Below, one piece after another: positions 32,019-42,305 of a stretch of DNA of 64,000 nucleotides. Within the stretch, counting starts at the first letter, position 1. Each line of letters opens with the position of its first letter. A program made the translations under genes and the position numbers. Below the pieces are notes generated by a model. That model did no database searches. It worked only from the letters and a program-made list of their open reading frames with translations, and had not been told where the DNA came from. The stretch comes from Craspedostauros australis (taxonomy: Eukaryota; Bacillariophyta; Bacillariophyceae; Mastogloiales; Achnanthaceae): contig JAMXDE010000003.1 of assembly GCA_026770025.1 (NCBI GenBank), positions 620,001-684,000 on the forward strand. The letters are read 5' to 3'.

Positions 32019-34578
32019 ATGGGAGGCAAAAAGAAATCGACATCGTCCAACAATGGACCATCGCAGACACAAGCACAGCAGCAGCAGCAGGGCAAGCCAT
32101 ACCAGGTGATCGTGTCGCAGCGCTTCGTCGCCTGCACTCTGCTGGTCGCTGCTGCTCTGGCCTTCAGCACGGGACGTGTGCTCTGCACAGTTCTCCTGAA
32201 GCAGCAGCAGTTGCAGCCTCTGGATGGAACCACCGCACAGACGCAACTCTCACTCACGGAAAAGGTCGCCAACGATGACAACAGCCTCCCTCCGCCGCTC
32301 GTCAAGGGAGAGAAGATGGTGCCTGTCACGATCTACACCTCCAAGCACTTTGACACGGCAAAGGCAAAATCCACAGCCTCCCTCTTCCTGCAGAAGGACC
32401 AGCAGGTCAAGACCAAGAAGCCCATGATCGGAGAGGTGGTAACAGCACCCACGGCCGACACGGAGGCCCCGTCGGGCGCCAAGCACGTCAAGGCCGATGA
32501 GCCAAAAGCCGAGGAACCCACGGTCGTCACTTCCTTCACGCATGATCAGAACGCGACTGCCGTCACAGACGACGACGAGGCACACGACGACGAGGAGCAC
32601 CTGCCTGCCGGACAGCATCTCCTCGCGGACATCGACAACGTCGAGATGGCGTTCCTCGATTCCAAAAAGCGCCTCGCGGATGCCATGGTCGAACTCGTCT
32701 ACGAATGCGGCCTCACCATGCTTTCCTACCATTGCCATCGCCTCACGCCGTCCGGTGTCTCGTGCGCCGGCGTCCTGCTCGAGTCCCACGTCAGCTTCCA
32801 CACGTGGCCCGAGGCCGGTGTCATCACGCTCGATCTATTCACGTGCGGATCCACCTCACTCCTCCCCATCGTCCCCATGGTCGAGCAGCTCTTCGCGTTG
32901 CAGCGCGAGAACACCGACGATCCACCGCGCATGGTCTGGAGTTACAAGCGTCGCGGATTTGCGGGATTCTCCAACATCAACAACGACAACAATGATTTCT
33001 TCAGTTACCCCGTCGGCATTCACGGAATGGGCGAGAAGCATGAGGTGCGTCATCCTTTTTGCTCTATTCTTTGTTCTACTGCGTGTTGATGACAACGAAA
33101 TGCTCGTGTTTGACCATCATGCCATGCAATGCAATCGTGCAGACGAGTATCCAGCAGTCAACAGTCCGACGGCTGAAGAAATTGATCGTGGCATCATTGA
33201 TTTGTCACATCAATCTCACATTGTCGCATGATTGGTATGTACGTACTTTGTTCAACACTGCTACTCCATTCCTGTTGCCTTTGCTTTAATGTTACAACCG
33301 CTCTACTCTGTGACAGATCACCGCATTCGAGACCGAGAAGGAACACACCCGCATCCGCATCTACGACGTCCTCCACGAGGAGAAGCAGAACTCCTTGGAC
33401 CGTCAGGTGTACGTCAACGGCCGCCTCAAGTACTCTGACATGCAGCAGGCAGCCGCCCAGGAGAGCATGGTCCACCCGGCCATGCTCACCCACGCCAACC
33501 CATCCCGCGTCGCTGTTGTCGGCGGTTCCGAAGGTGGCAGCATCCGCGAGGTCTTGAAGCACGCCCCCGTCGAAAAGGTCGTCCTCCTCGAGAAGGAACC
33601 GGAACTTGTCCGCCTGGCAAAGACGGAACTCGCCAGGTGGAACGACTGTTCCGACCTCGCCAACAGCAAGCCAACCTGCTTCGACGACCCGCGTGTCCAG
33701 CTCTTTTACGCCGACGCCACCAAGTGGTTCTCCCATACCACGGAGGAACCATTCGATGTCATCATCTTGGATGAACCCATCTACGACGCGGCCTTCCTGC
33801 AGCCCATCATGAATGCGCTCAAGGAGGATGGTCTCCTCGTCATGCACCTCTGCCCCAACGATGACGTCTCCGACTCGCAGCGTTCGCAAAAGCGCAAGAT
33901 CGAGAATCATCTCGCTCTGCAGAAGGATGCCAAGGAACATGTCCTTGCTGCCGGATTCGCCGATTCGCGTTACTACGAAGAGGTAAGTGTTGTTGTTGTT
34001 GCTGCTGCTGCTGACATGACGCGAATGGTTTTGTACAATCCAAGGTTTATTCAGAACTCGACGTCTCCACATTTACATCCTAGTACAAATGATGTGCCGT
34101 ACCGTGCCCATCATCATTCTCAATCCTTCCGCTCACGAAAACTCTGGATCATCCATCTGTACTCTACCATTTTTCTCACCACTCCGTATTGCATTTGCTC
34201 GCACAGGTCCACGGAGGATACGTCGATGCCAAGGGTTTCGTCGTCGCCTTCAAGAACGCTGCCAGCCTCGAGAACTGGAACCGCAACGAGGCGCAGGTTG
34301 ACCTGGAACTCACGCAGCGGGGAGTGCCAACTGTCTCGGGGGAGTCGCCATTCAAGTACTTTGACGGAACGACGATGAGAACCTACCAGGAGGCATCCGC
34401 ATGGAAGCCAGACGCTTCCAAGATGAAGCGACCTGAGATTCCTGTCCTGGAGAAGGCAGGAGGCGCAGCAACGCAGAGTTCCTACACAAAGTCGGAGAAC
34501 AACTCCGACTCCACTGGTGAGGAAGAATCTTGCGCCAACACCGCCCAGGTGGTGCATGAAACAGCCACTGAGGCGTGA
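32019..34578 (+). CDS. Membrane-anchored AdoMet decarboxylase-aminopropyltransferase fusion
   Basis: Three exons, 32019-33044, 33317-33982 and 34207-34578 (phase 0; donors GTGCGT and GTAAGT), give 687 aa. A Lys-rich cytosolic start precedes one hydrophobic anchor at about residues 34-58. Residues about 197-325 are a bacterial class SpeD AdoMet decarboxylase: GQHLLADI, LSYHCHRLTPSGVSCAGVLL, then E255-S256-HVSFHTWPEAG, where Ser256 would become the pyruvoyl cofactor, and LDLFTCG. From residue 343 a spermidine-synthase fold follows: VYVNGRLKYSDMQQA, VAVVGGSEGGSIREVLKH and VIILDEPIYD. The fusion would make decarboxylated AdoMet and use it for aminopropyl transfer in one chain. Such fusions have been reported in diatoms and linked to long-chain polyamines for silica. 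The synthase half departs from the usual DG..Q, YHE and DxxDP motifs. The C-terminal 60 residues are low complexity. Confidence 0.92.
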
Positions 34579-34902
34579 ACAACGCAATCACATGCAACAT
34601 ATAATAGTACCATGCTCCACAACTCACAATACTTGGAGTGGAGCAAGAGGACATCACAGTGCGGTGCAGCACAACATGCCGGACCAGAATAAACCAGAAA
34701 GCGTCAATCGGGAACGAGTCCTCGCATACTCGTAACCCCAGACACAAGCATGCGCACGCACACATACTCACGCGAAGTCAAAGAAAGAATAAAACACATA
34801 AACAGAAAGACAAGGACAAAGAATAAATTAAAGACGCAGTGGCAATAGTTTCTGTGTGTGGAGTACGGGCACTCCACTCGTGAGCGTCGCCCAACCCCAT
34901 CG
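34579..34902. other. Convergent 3' flanks with AATAAA signals
   Basis: About 320 bp between convergent coding ends. The plus strand carries AATAAA at 34688-34693, 34788-34793 and 34822-34827, candidate polyadenylation signals for the polyamine gene. Otherwise the sequence is A/C-rich without coding signal. Confidence 0.5.
34688..34693 (+). promoter_or_regulatory. Candidate polyadenylation signal AATAAA
   Basis: This is the first of three AATAAA hexamers downstream of the polyamine gene stop, 110 nt past it. The signal is canonical in animals; its use in stramenopiles is looser, so this is tentative. Confidence 0.4.
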
Positions 34903-36636
34903 TCAGGCTGTCACGGCATTTCCCTTCAATGAATCCATCCTGGCTGCGCCAATCTCATGGACATGATCCAGCACCTCCTGTTTGTAGCTTGCGTCCTTCA
35001 CCATTTCACGCAACGCATGCCACGCCACGAGATAGTCGACATCGTTATCTCCATCATCACCATCATCTTCCGTCAGCAACAACTCCGCTGCGTCGCGTGC
35101 ATCCATCCGCTGCAACGCGTTTCTTGAGGCATCATCATCGTACTGCTTCGTCGCATCACGATCCTCATCCATCCGAATGTAGTCCATGAACTGCTGGTCG
35201 ATGTGATCCTTCAGTTGCATCACCCACTTTCCGTGCAATGGAATTCCGAATCGAAATCCCAACGCCTTGCCATCGCCGCAGACCAGCAGCTTCAGGAAGT
35301 CTGTCTGCGGTTCATACGACTGCAATGTCGTTGTTGCGGACGACGTCGTGCAGGCTTGCATCAAATTGTGGCTCAACACTGGCCCCGCACGCACGGCGTA
35401 AACACCCGCTTTGGGAGGCGCGTCACCATCGACAATGTGGCAGCAATCACCCGCGGCGAACACGTTGGGATGCGACGTCGACTGCAGGGCCGACGTGACC
35501 TTGATCCATCCGCGGTCTGTGCACTCCAGCGGATGCAGCTCCAGATCGTGCGCCTCGGCACCCGTCGACCAGACGCAATGCGTGTAAGCGATACTGTCTT
35601 GGTTCGTCGCTATGACGGCGTCTTGCGTCACCTCTTGGACGGTGCAATTGTGAATAACGTGGATATTACGTTGCTGCAGGAGGGATTGCAACTTCCAGCG
35701 GCACCAATCGGTTTCTTCTGTGAGCAACTGCATATCTTGATTGAGCAACGTGATTTTGAGATCGGCATTCAAGTCTTTCCAGCGTCCGTAGATGCTCATG
35801 GACAATTCGATTCCAGCAGCACCAGCTCCGATGATGACGACGTGGATTGGGCGGGGTTGGAGCTCGATGTCCTGTGTCCAACGTTGAAACTGTCGCACCA
35901 GGTTGGAAATGGGACGTGTTGGCAACGTGTATTGCTTGGCGCCGGGTATCGTCCTCCACCCGCGAGACGTGGAACCAATATCCAGCGACAATACATCGAA
36001 TGGAATGGTTTGGGTTTGATCCTTGGGTGTTGACTGCAGCAGATACCTGGTTTCATCGGAGGATATCGTCGGATCGTCGTTCTCACCGTTGCTGTTTTCG
36101 CCGCTTCTCCTCGCGACGTCCTGCGGCACGATGTGAAGCACCTGCTGCTTCAGATCGATGTCCACGACCGTTGCCTGATGGAAATGATCGAGATGCTTGG
36201 CCAGTGGCGCCAATTCCAATAACGTCTCTTGCGGCGTGTAGATGTCGGCAATGCAACCGGGGACCATGCCCGAATAGCTGGCGGCCATTTGACGATCGAT
36301 GAGCGTGACATGGATCGATTCCGGTCTGTGCTTGAGGGCCTTGATGACCTGGGCGTGTGCGTGGCCGCCACCTACCAGAACAAGCCTCTTTTGGGCCGTG
36401 TTCTGATCCTCGCCATCTGCTGCAACTGCGGCTGCTGCCGTGGTGGATGTGAATGTGGAGCTCATCCTTCGGTTTTGCTGCAGTGGCACTGTTCGTGGTT
36501 GGAAGAACGATGGCGATGACAATGGCACGAAGGAACAGACAGTGGCAGTTGGAAGGCAGCAGAGTGCCAAGTAACTTGCCAACACCGATGGCTTTCTTCG
36601 CAGACTCAGACCCTTCTTCAGCGTCATCAACATCAT
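34903..36636 (-). CDS. NDH-2-like FAD/NAD(P) oxidoreductase, probably plastid-targeted
   Basis: A 577-aa flavoprotein of the two-dinucleotide-binding-domain class. The N-terminus has a signal-like segment (ASYLALCCLPTATVC) followed by SFVPLSSPSFFQ, compatible with a diatom plastid presequence having Phe at +1. The FAD site is LVLVGGGHAHAQVIKALKHR at about residue 87, followed by SYSGMVPGCIADIYTPQE. The second Rossmann motif is VVIIGAGAAGIELSMSIYGR at about 268, and the C-terminal flavin motif is VFAAGDCCHIVDG at about 390. The GGHAHAQVIK and YSGMVPG variants are those of the NDH-2-like group that is fused or linked to SelD in some bacteria, rather than of respiratory Nde/Ndi. The substrate is therefore uncertain. 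An acidic stretch near residue 530 precedes the C-terminal helix. ATG 36636 is the first in frame. Confidence 0.85.
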   Translation of the reverse strand: MMLMTLKKGLSLRRKPSVLASYLALCCLPTATVCSFVPLSSPSFFQPRTVPLQQNRRMSSTFTSTTAAAAVAADGEDQNTAQKRLVLVGGGHAHAQVIKALKHRPESIHVTLIDRQMAASYSGMVPGCIADIYTPQETLLELAPLAKHLDHFHQATVVDIDLKQQVLHIVPQDVARRSGENSNGENDDPTISSDETRYLLQSTPKDQTQTIPFDVLSLDIGSTSRGWRTIPGAKQYTLPTRPISNLVRQFQRWTQDIELQPRPIHVVIIGAGAAGIELSMSIYGRWKDLNADLKITLLNQDMQLLTEETDWCRWKLQSLLQQRNIHVIHNCTVQEVTQDAVIATNQDSIAYTHCVWSTGAEAHDLELHPLECTDRGWIKVTSALQSTSHPNVFAAGDCCHIVDGDAPPKAGVYAVRAGPVLSHNLMQACTTSSATTTLQSYEPQTDFLKLLVCGDGKALGFRFGIPLHGKWVMQLKDHIDQQFMDYIRMDEDRDATKQYDDDASRNALQRMDARDAAELLLTEDDGDDGDNDVDYLVAWHALREMVKDASYKQEVLDHVHEIGAARMDSLKGNAVTA

Positions 36637-37899
36637 CAGCAAGCGATTGTATGTTCGAGTATGTCGCGCAGCAGCTTGATGGCTCGGTTTGGACTTGATT
36701 GAGTTTGATGCTGGTCCAGCGTTCCGCTGGTTTGCTGGAATTGTGCCAACTCCTCCCGAGCAGCCTTTGGAGTGACGCGAACCGAACAGTTGCCGATGAT
36801 GATGTGGGGAGCAGGCGGAGAATTGTTCGTTGGCACTTTCCCTTCATCTTTCTCTGTGCGTGGTGTGCCGCACATCTTTGATGTCTTTTCTCTTTCGTTG
36901 CGTTGGTCTCATTCCCATTTTTGGTCGTGTTGATGTGTGTGACGTCACTGGCCTACTAGTCGTGAATAATCACATCCGTCCATTCGAGTCATGTTTGGAG
37001 AAACGCATGTGACTCATTCGACCATATGTCATCGTGACAACAACAGCCAACCATCGGAGAGTCAGAGTTGCCTGACGAAAGCGATTTGATGTCAAAGAGG
37101 CGTCACGATACGTCACGAACACTGTGATTCCTTGGCCGCAGCTGGTTGTGTTGACGCAGAGTTGCGCGCGAAGAGAGTACCACATGTACTTGTGCACGTG
37201 GACGCAGTGACAAATAGCCCCCCAAAACGAAAATGCATGTCGACACGTCCGCAAAGTCATGTGTTCCACGTTTTCGCCATCACCAATCACGTTGTTTGCG
37301 TGGTTGGTATCTTCGGGAGTTTTGATGCTTTCGCGTGGCTGAGGCGTGGTGCATCTTTGGGAATGTGTCACAGCCCAAGGCACCAACAGGAGCCAACCAA
37401 ACCGTGTGGAGAAGGCCGAAAGCACGGAAGAAAGCAATGGCCTCTCTCTCTGTGCGCGTCGCGTCGCGTGGTTCGCACATGACGCAGGCAAAGACGCAGA
37501 GAGAACAGGCAAGAGCGGAAACATGTGGGAATGACACGGTGACAAGGGGGGCGAAGAAAAGTGATAGGCAGCGTGCAACTGCAACAAAGGGGAACCCTTA
37601 GGTTGTCAGGTGAGATCGTCCTCCCTTGGATACAGATGCAACACGCAACATCCTTCTTTGAGGATCCACATCGAACTTTCCGCCCATCCTCGCACTCACA
37701 CTCGTACTTGCACTTGCATTCCTGTTGGCGGTCGCAATCACAACCACAGAACCACACAACACTTGCAATTCCACCAACACAGCTCACAATCTTCACAGAA
37801 CAACATCCGTCAACCCATTCACATTCATACAAACACGCATTCGTAGTACCACCTCCATTCTCTACACACATCCACACACATTCACACACACATTCCATC
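36637..37899. other. Divergent intergenic region
   Basis: About 1.26 kb between the divergent oxidoreductase and Mpv17 genes. A 281-codon open frame on minus (37368-38210) overlaps the Mpv17 coding start antisense and has Cys/Val/Glu shadow composition; it is rejected. The last 250 bp are rich in CACA/ACTCAC steps, typical of the 5' UTRs in this window. Confidence 0.4.
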
Positions 37900-38703
37900 A
37901 TGAAGACCATCTCCAGCATCACACAGTCGGCCGTGACCATGGCGCTCATCGCCACGACCGCCACCACGCAGGCATTCAGCGTCCCAGATTCGTTCCATCT
38001 GGCGCAGTCCACCATCGCATCTGCCTCCGCAGCCATGCCGCACATCGACCTCCTCACCACGTACAAGCAGACCCTCGCACAGCACCCGCTCCCAACCAAG
38101 ATGATGACCGGTGCCACTCTGGCCGTCGCCGGCGACGCCATCGCCCAGTCCAAGGACAAGGCCAGCCCGTACGATAAGCCACGCGCGGCGTCCTTCGCCG
38201 TGTTTGACATGGCCTACAGAGCCCTGCAGCATGCCGCCTTCCCCATCATCGTGGCCTCTTGCCACGGCCAGTACATCGACTCCCTCCTTCCATTCCTCCA
38301 CAGCTCGGACGCCAACAGTCTCCTCTCCATGAACCAGCTGGCCGCCATCGAACAGACGCTGGCATCGCAGCTCGGTATCGTCCCATTCCTCTACTACCCC
38401 GCCTTCTTCACGCTCACCGGTGCCATCCAGGGACTCGACGCCGAGGCCGCATGGGTGCGCGCCAAGGAGAACTTCGTCCCGTTGATGCAGCGCAATCTCC
38501 TGTTCTGGCTGCCAGTGCAGTTCGTCCAGTTCGGTTACATCCAGGAAGATCTGCAGATCCCGTTCCTGTCGGTGTGCGGCCTGGCATGGACCTTCATCAT
38601 TTCTGTCGCGGCCGGATCCACCAAGAATTACTCGCCAAAGACGGAGGAAGATGCCAGCGAGAAGCTCTCCAACACATCCGCGTCCACCGTTGTCGCCAGA
38701 TAG
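37900..38703 (+). CDS. Mpv17/PMP22-family membrane protein, probably plastid-targeted
   Basis: A 267-aa protein. It opens with a signal peptide (MKTISSITQSAVTMALIATT) and then TTQA|FSVP, a good match to the diatom plastid cleavage motif with Phe at +1. The Mpv17 fold follows: TYKQTLAQHPLPTKMMTGAT, GDAIAQ, the PRAASFAVFDMAYRALQHAAFP helix, FYYP-like FLYYPAFFTLTGAIQG, and the signature WLPVQFVQFGYIQ with WTFIISVAAG near the C-terminus. The canonical family motif is W.....NF..VP...R, and here NLLFWLPVQFVQFGYI fills that place. Family members are four-helix proteins of mitochondrial, peroxisomal or chloroplast membranes, proposed to form channels. The start was set at the ATG giving the signal peptide; the open frame upstream is 5' UTR-like. 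Confidence 0.88.
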   Translation: MKTISSITQSAVTMALIATTATTQAFSVPDSFHLAQSTIASASAAMPHIDLLTTYKQTLAQHPLPTKMMTGATLAVAGDAIAQSKDKASPYDKPRAASFAVFDMAYRALQHAAFPIIVASCHGQYIDSLLPFLHSSDANSLLSMNQLAAIEQTLASQLGIVPFLYYPAFFTLTGAIQGLDAEAAWVRAKENFVPLMQRNLLFWLPVQFVQFGYIQEDLQIPFLSVCGLAWTFIISVAAGSTKNYSPKTEEDASEKLSNTSASTVVAR

Positions 38704-39534
38704 CTTCTTTCACTAATAACGACAACCTGACATGGCAATATGCAGTCATTGCCCACCTTCCGACAATCCCAAACACATCAATCAACACCAAGCAAGTGCA
38801 CATACTACACCATAATACACTACTACGAACAAGCACATCATCTTAAACACCAATGTATACAAGCTAACTAGCACAACCAACAGCGCGGTGTATTGTATTA
38901 TAGAATACCATAATAACATACTATCACCATTACTCTAATTCCCCCAATACCAACCACAGTGCTTTCCACAATCCCAATTCCCAAACGCGATGCCATTGAC
39001 CGTGCCCACAGCCGCAGAAGAACAAAAGCAAGCAGGCAGCGTGGGAGTCTTCAGCCTGCCATCAACTTGACCACCAAAACAAGCTTGCCTTGGACAGGCG
39101 CATTGGTTGCCTTCTCTTGATGGCCATGGAGATGCTGCCGATGGTGTAATTGCACACGTGCAATTGCGCTCTCTCTCTGTTGTGGCAGGGCCCCTTGTGG
39201 AGTCACAAGTCTGAGATTCGCATTGCGCAGATCGTGGTTGACATCTTGGACGGTTTGGCATTTCCCGCTGGGTCTCTTTCTCTCTAGACAGAGATGGAGA
39301 GTTAGTCCATTCCCGAATAATCGTGAATCAAATAGTCGTCAACGGTCCAACACAAAAGATGCCAAACCCAAACCCAAACCAAAGTGTGCCAACAAGACAA
39401 CACAAAGTCCATCATCCGCAACTCTCATCACATCGATGCCCAAGAGCAACGACACAAAAGGACACGCACATATCATACACACTCACATATCATACACACG
39501 CACACGCACGTCCATAGCCAACCCAAGTTCAGCC
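38704..39534. other. Intergenic region, no gene seen
   Basis: About 830 bp between two plus-strand genes. It contains an AT-rich stretch near 38890-38935 with the string TATTGTATTATAGAATACCATA, which shares blocks with the hairpin at 1.34 kb. Small frames on minus near 38935-39261 have no recognisable feature. The final 100 bp are CACACA-rich and look like 5' UTR. Confidence 0.4.
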
Positions 39535-41113
39535 ATGTCGGACACCGTCAAGAAGAACGAAGATGGCGCGCCGGCATCTTCCAACTACGCCATGAGATCG
39601 CACAGCGCGAGGGTGATCGGTGAAGATATCTACGTCTCGGACGGATCAGAAAGCGACGAGGATGACATGGCCGTGATCCATGCCGAGGAGTCCGACCTGC
39701 TGGCCGACAAGGCGCCCTTCGAGATCGTCCTGACGGGTTCCATGATGGGTTTGATGAAGCGCGGCATCCATCGTTCGGCGCTCGTGCAGCCCAACCGCCA
39801 ATGGTCGCGTCAGATCAAGGTCGAAGCGCCTGCGAGCGGCGAAGCCAGCGGCGAGGCCAACGAGGACGGCAAGGAGGAGGCCAAGGACGAGATCCCCGAT
39901 GACGAGACGCCGGCGCAACGGGCGGCGCGGTTGCTGGCCGAGAAGCAGCGCAAGCTGGAGGAGGCCAAGGTCAATGCCCGGCGCACGGAGAGCGAGGAGA
40001 ATGCGGGCCGCGATGCCTGTCTCTTCTCCAAGCGCACTGCGTTCGATATTCGGTTCGATCAGATTGAGGACAAGCCTTGGGTTCGTGGAGCGGGGGAACT
40101 GACGGACTTTTTCAATTACTCTCTCTCGGAGGTGCGTGTTGGTACTGTTGGTTCTGCGGTTTTGGGGCGTTGGCTCGTTGTTCCTTCTTCGTCTCCATCT
40201 TCATCTTCTTTCAATCGCACTTCACATCAGCTGCAGTGGTGATCTTCGTTCCCCATTCATCTCTCACCTTCCGTCTCTCACTTGCCCTCTCTTTCTGTTT
40301 TTTTTTCTCTCCCTCAACGATCTCATGCCACCATACTCGCAGGAGGACTGGTTGGAGTATTCGGAACAGCAGCTGGCCATTCGGCAGGAGCTCACGGATG
40401 CCAGCCGGCAGAAGCGTCCTGCCGATCCCAACATAGTGCCGGTCACACCCAGAGCACCGCGCAAGCAGGCTCCCAGAGTTGCAGTCACTTCCACATCCGA
40501 TGACGATTCCAAGAAGGACGACGCCGAAGGCAGTACGGCAACAGCGGATGAACCGTCCGACGATGCCGCCATGAGCGGGCCCGTCCTGGCACCCAACCCA
40601 CCACCGAATCAAATCCGCATGAAATCGGAACACAATCAAGCGGGCAGCGCCGCGCAATCCGATGCCGGAGGTGCCTGGGGTGCTGGCATCGTTCCAGGGT
40701 CCAAACTGGCGCAGCTGCTGCAACAGCAGTCACCTGGTGGTGGTTGGAATCGGAATCCCCCGCCGCCACCGCAGCCACAGCAACAACAACAGCAACATAA
40801 TTCGCATGAATACTATCCGCCACCGCCGTCGCATTCGCAACATCATCAACAACACAATCAGCAGCATCAATATCAGCAGAATCAGCACCAGCAACAACAG
40901 CATCAGTCGCAATACTCCAATGATCGACACGGAGGCGGTCGGCACTACCCATCTTCACGCGGTGGGTTCCAAGGAGGACGAGGTTACGGCGGTGGCGGGC
41001 CACCACATTCTCATGGTGGACCGCCACCTCCACCACCTCATCGGGGCAGTCAGCAAGGTGGTCGAGGCTATGGTCGTGGCGGTGGTGGTGGACGCAAACG
41101 TTCGAGGTGGTAG
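39535..41113 (+). CDS. FIP1: Fip1-like pre-mRNA polyadenylation factor (two exons)
   Basis: Exons 39535-40131 and 40343-41113 (phase 0, donor GTGCGT, acceptor CGCAG) give 455 aa. The intron interrupts the Fip1 motif; joined, it reads KPWVRGAGELTDFFNYSLSE then EDWLEYSEQQ at about residues 179-208. Fip1 is the subunit of the cleavage and polyadenylation machinery that tethers poly(A) polymerase. The N-terminus is acidic (VSDGSESDEDDMAV), as in Fip1, and residues about 80-160 are Glu/Ala/Lys-rich. The C-terminal 130 residues are Pro/Gln/His-rich and end in RGG repeats (GGRGYGRGGGGGRKRSRW), an RNA-binding feature also seen in some animal homologues. The start ATG sits in AGCCATG. Confidence 0.93.
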
Positions 41114-42305
41114 GCGTCTATATCATGATCTGGTGGATATGCCCATTCCGTTTCAGACTTCTTTGGGTCGAGACTCAAGTGCATAGCACGCCCTATTTTC
41201 GATTCACAGCATGTCCATTCACCGTGAAGCATTCATCGGTGCATATTCATGAGATATTGAAACGGTGACGGTAGTTGGATGTAAGATCAGATCCAATGTG
41301 TTGAATGTGCGGCTTGTGACCGCTGTGTTCTGCTTTTTCAGTTCGCTGGTTGCCCCTTCGAGGGCTTGTTGTGATGAGCCCCGTTGGACCTGCACTTTGT
41401 TATTGGCCTCCAGAAAGTTTATCTCGGACTTCCAAATGAAGCACGTGAGGAAAATAAAGGACTCGTGAGTCCGTTCAGCGCTATGTGCTTGACATTTTTG
41501 TTGAAGCGTAAGTGGTAGAGACCACGACCGATGCAAGGCCTTGTGCCCATAAAATCTTGTTGCCTCCATTGGATGGCAAGCAGCACGTTCCGCCACCTTC
41601 AACAGACAAGCTCTTGCCTCCTGTGCTCAGAGGCGTGTGACCTTCGACAACGAGTGCGACGTTGAGATTCTTACCAACGACGAACAGAATTGCACACTCC
41701 AGCAAAAACGCAACGACCACAACATTACCCAACCACCTACGAACGCAAACAATACTGACGCAGAGATTGTGCCTCCACAACAGACAACAGCAGAAGAGGA
41801 GGAAATCACGTTGCAACAAGAAGAAAACGAAACATCGGAGCGAATTGCGTACGAGACACAAGCCATGAAGGAAGATACGGAATCTCCTGAGATGGGTGGA
41901 ACAAAATGTGAGGACACAGTTGCTGCAACAAGTCAGACCTGCAATGGAGGGACTAACACAATAAATTCGCTCTGAAATTGACATCGACAATCCTGCTTTT
42001 GGCGATGACAACCAAGACACCGAATCTGGCCGTAGCGCGCTAGTCGTGTCTAGATGAGCGCAAAATTGAGGGGTCCATAAAGATTAAAATAAGACCTTAG
42101 AGCAAAACCGACGTCATCTATGCATCTTTTTGTTTTATATAGTTTGTGAATATGTGAGTGGTTTGGTCGAAAACCCGTATGTTGCCACCCCTCCAGGACC
42201 GACTGCAGGTCCCGTCACACAACCGGATCATAGGCACTCGGCCATGCGTTGTGAGGCACGAAGAACTCATTAGAGTCAAGTCGAGCGTTCCATTGAAGAG
42301 CACAT
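41114..42305. other. Convergent region with possible decayed coding sequence
   Basis: About 1.2 kb between the coding ends of Fip1 and the sphingosine-kinase-like gene. Three plus-strand fragments in different frames look protein-like: LLPPLDGKQHVPPPSTDKLL near 41550-41635; RRVTFDNECDVEILTNDEQ and an acidic Glu/Gln/Thr tail, 41553-41975 (no ATG at its start); and SEIDIDNPAFGDDNQDTESG near 41970-42050. None has a recognised domain. The antisense frame 41481-42020 is Cys/Val-rich shadow. Confidence 0.35.
41553..42055 (+). pseudogene. Possible frameshifted gene remnant
   Basis: A frame open from 41553 to 41975 and a second frame continuing to the TGA near 42055 have acidic, non-repetitive composition unlike flanking noncoding DNA. 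They overlap around 41960-41980 but are broken by a stop (CTC TGA) and a frame change. The first carries RRVTFD, which could be a protein-phosphatase-1 docking motif, or chance. There is no ATG near the 5' end. A gene with unrecognised introns would look the same. Confidence 0.25.

Noticed and set aside
37368-38210. 280-codon Cys/Val-rich frame on minus overlapping the Mpv17 start
   Set aside because: Antisense to a recognised signal peptide and family domain, with no features of its own.
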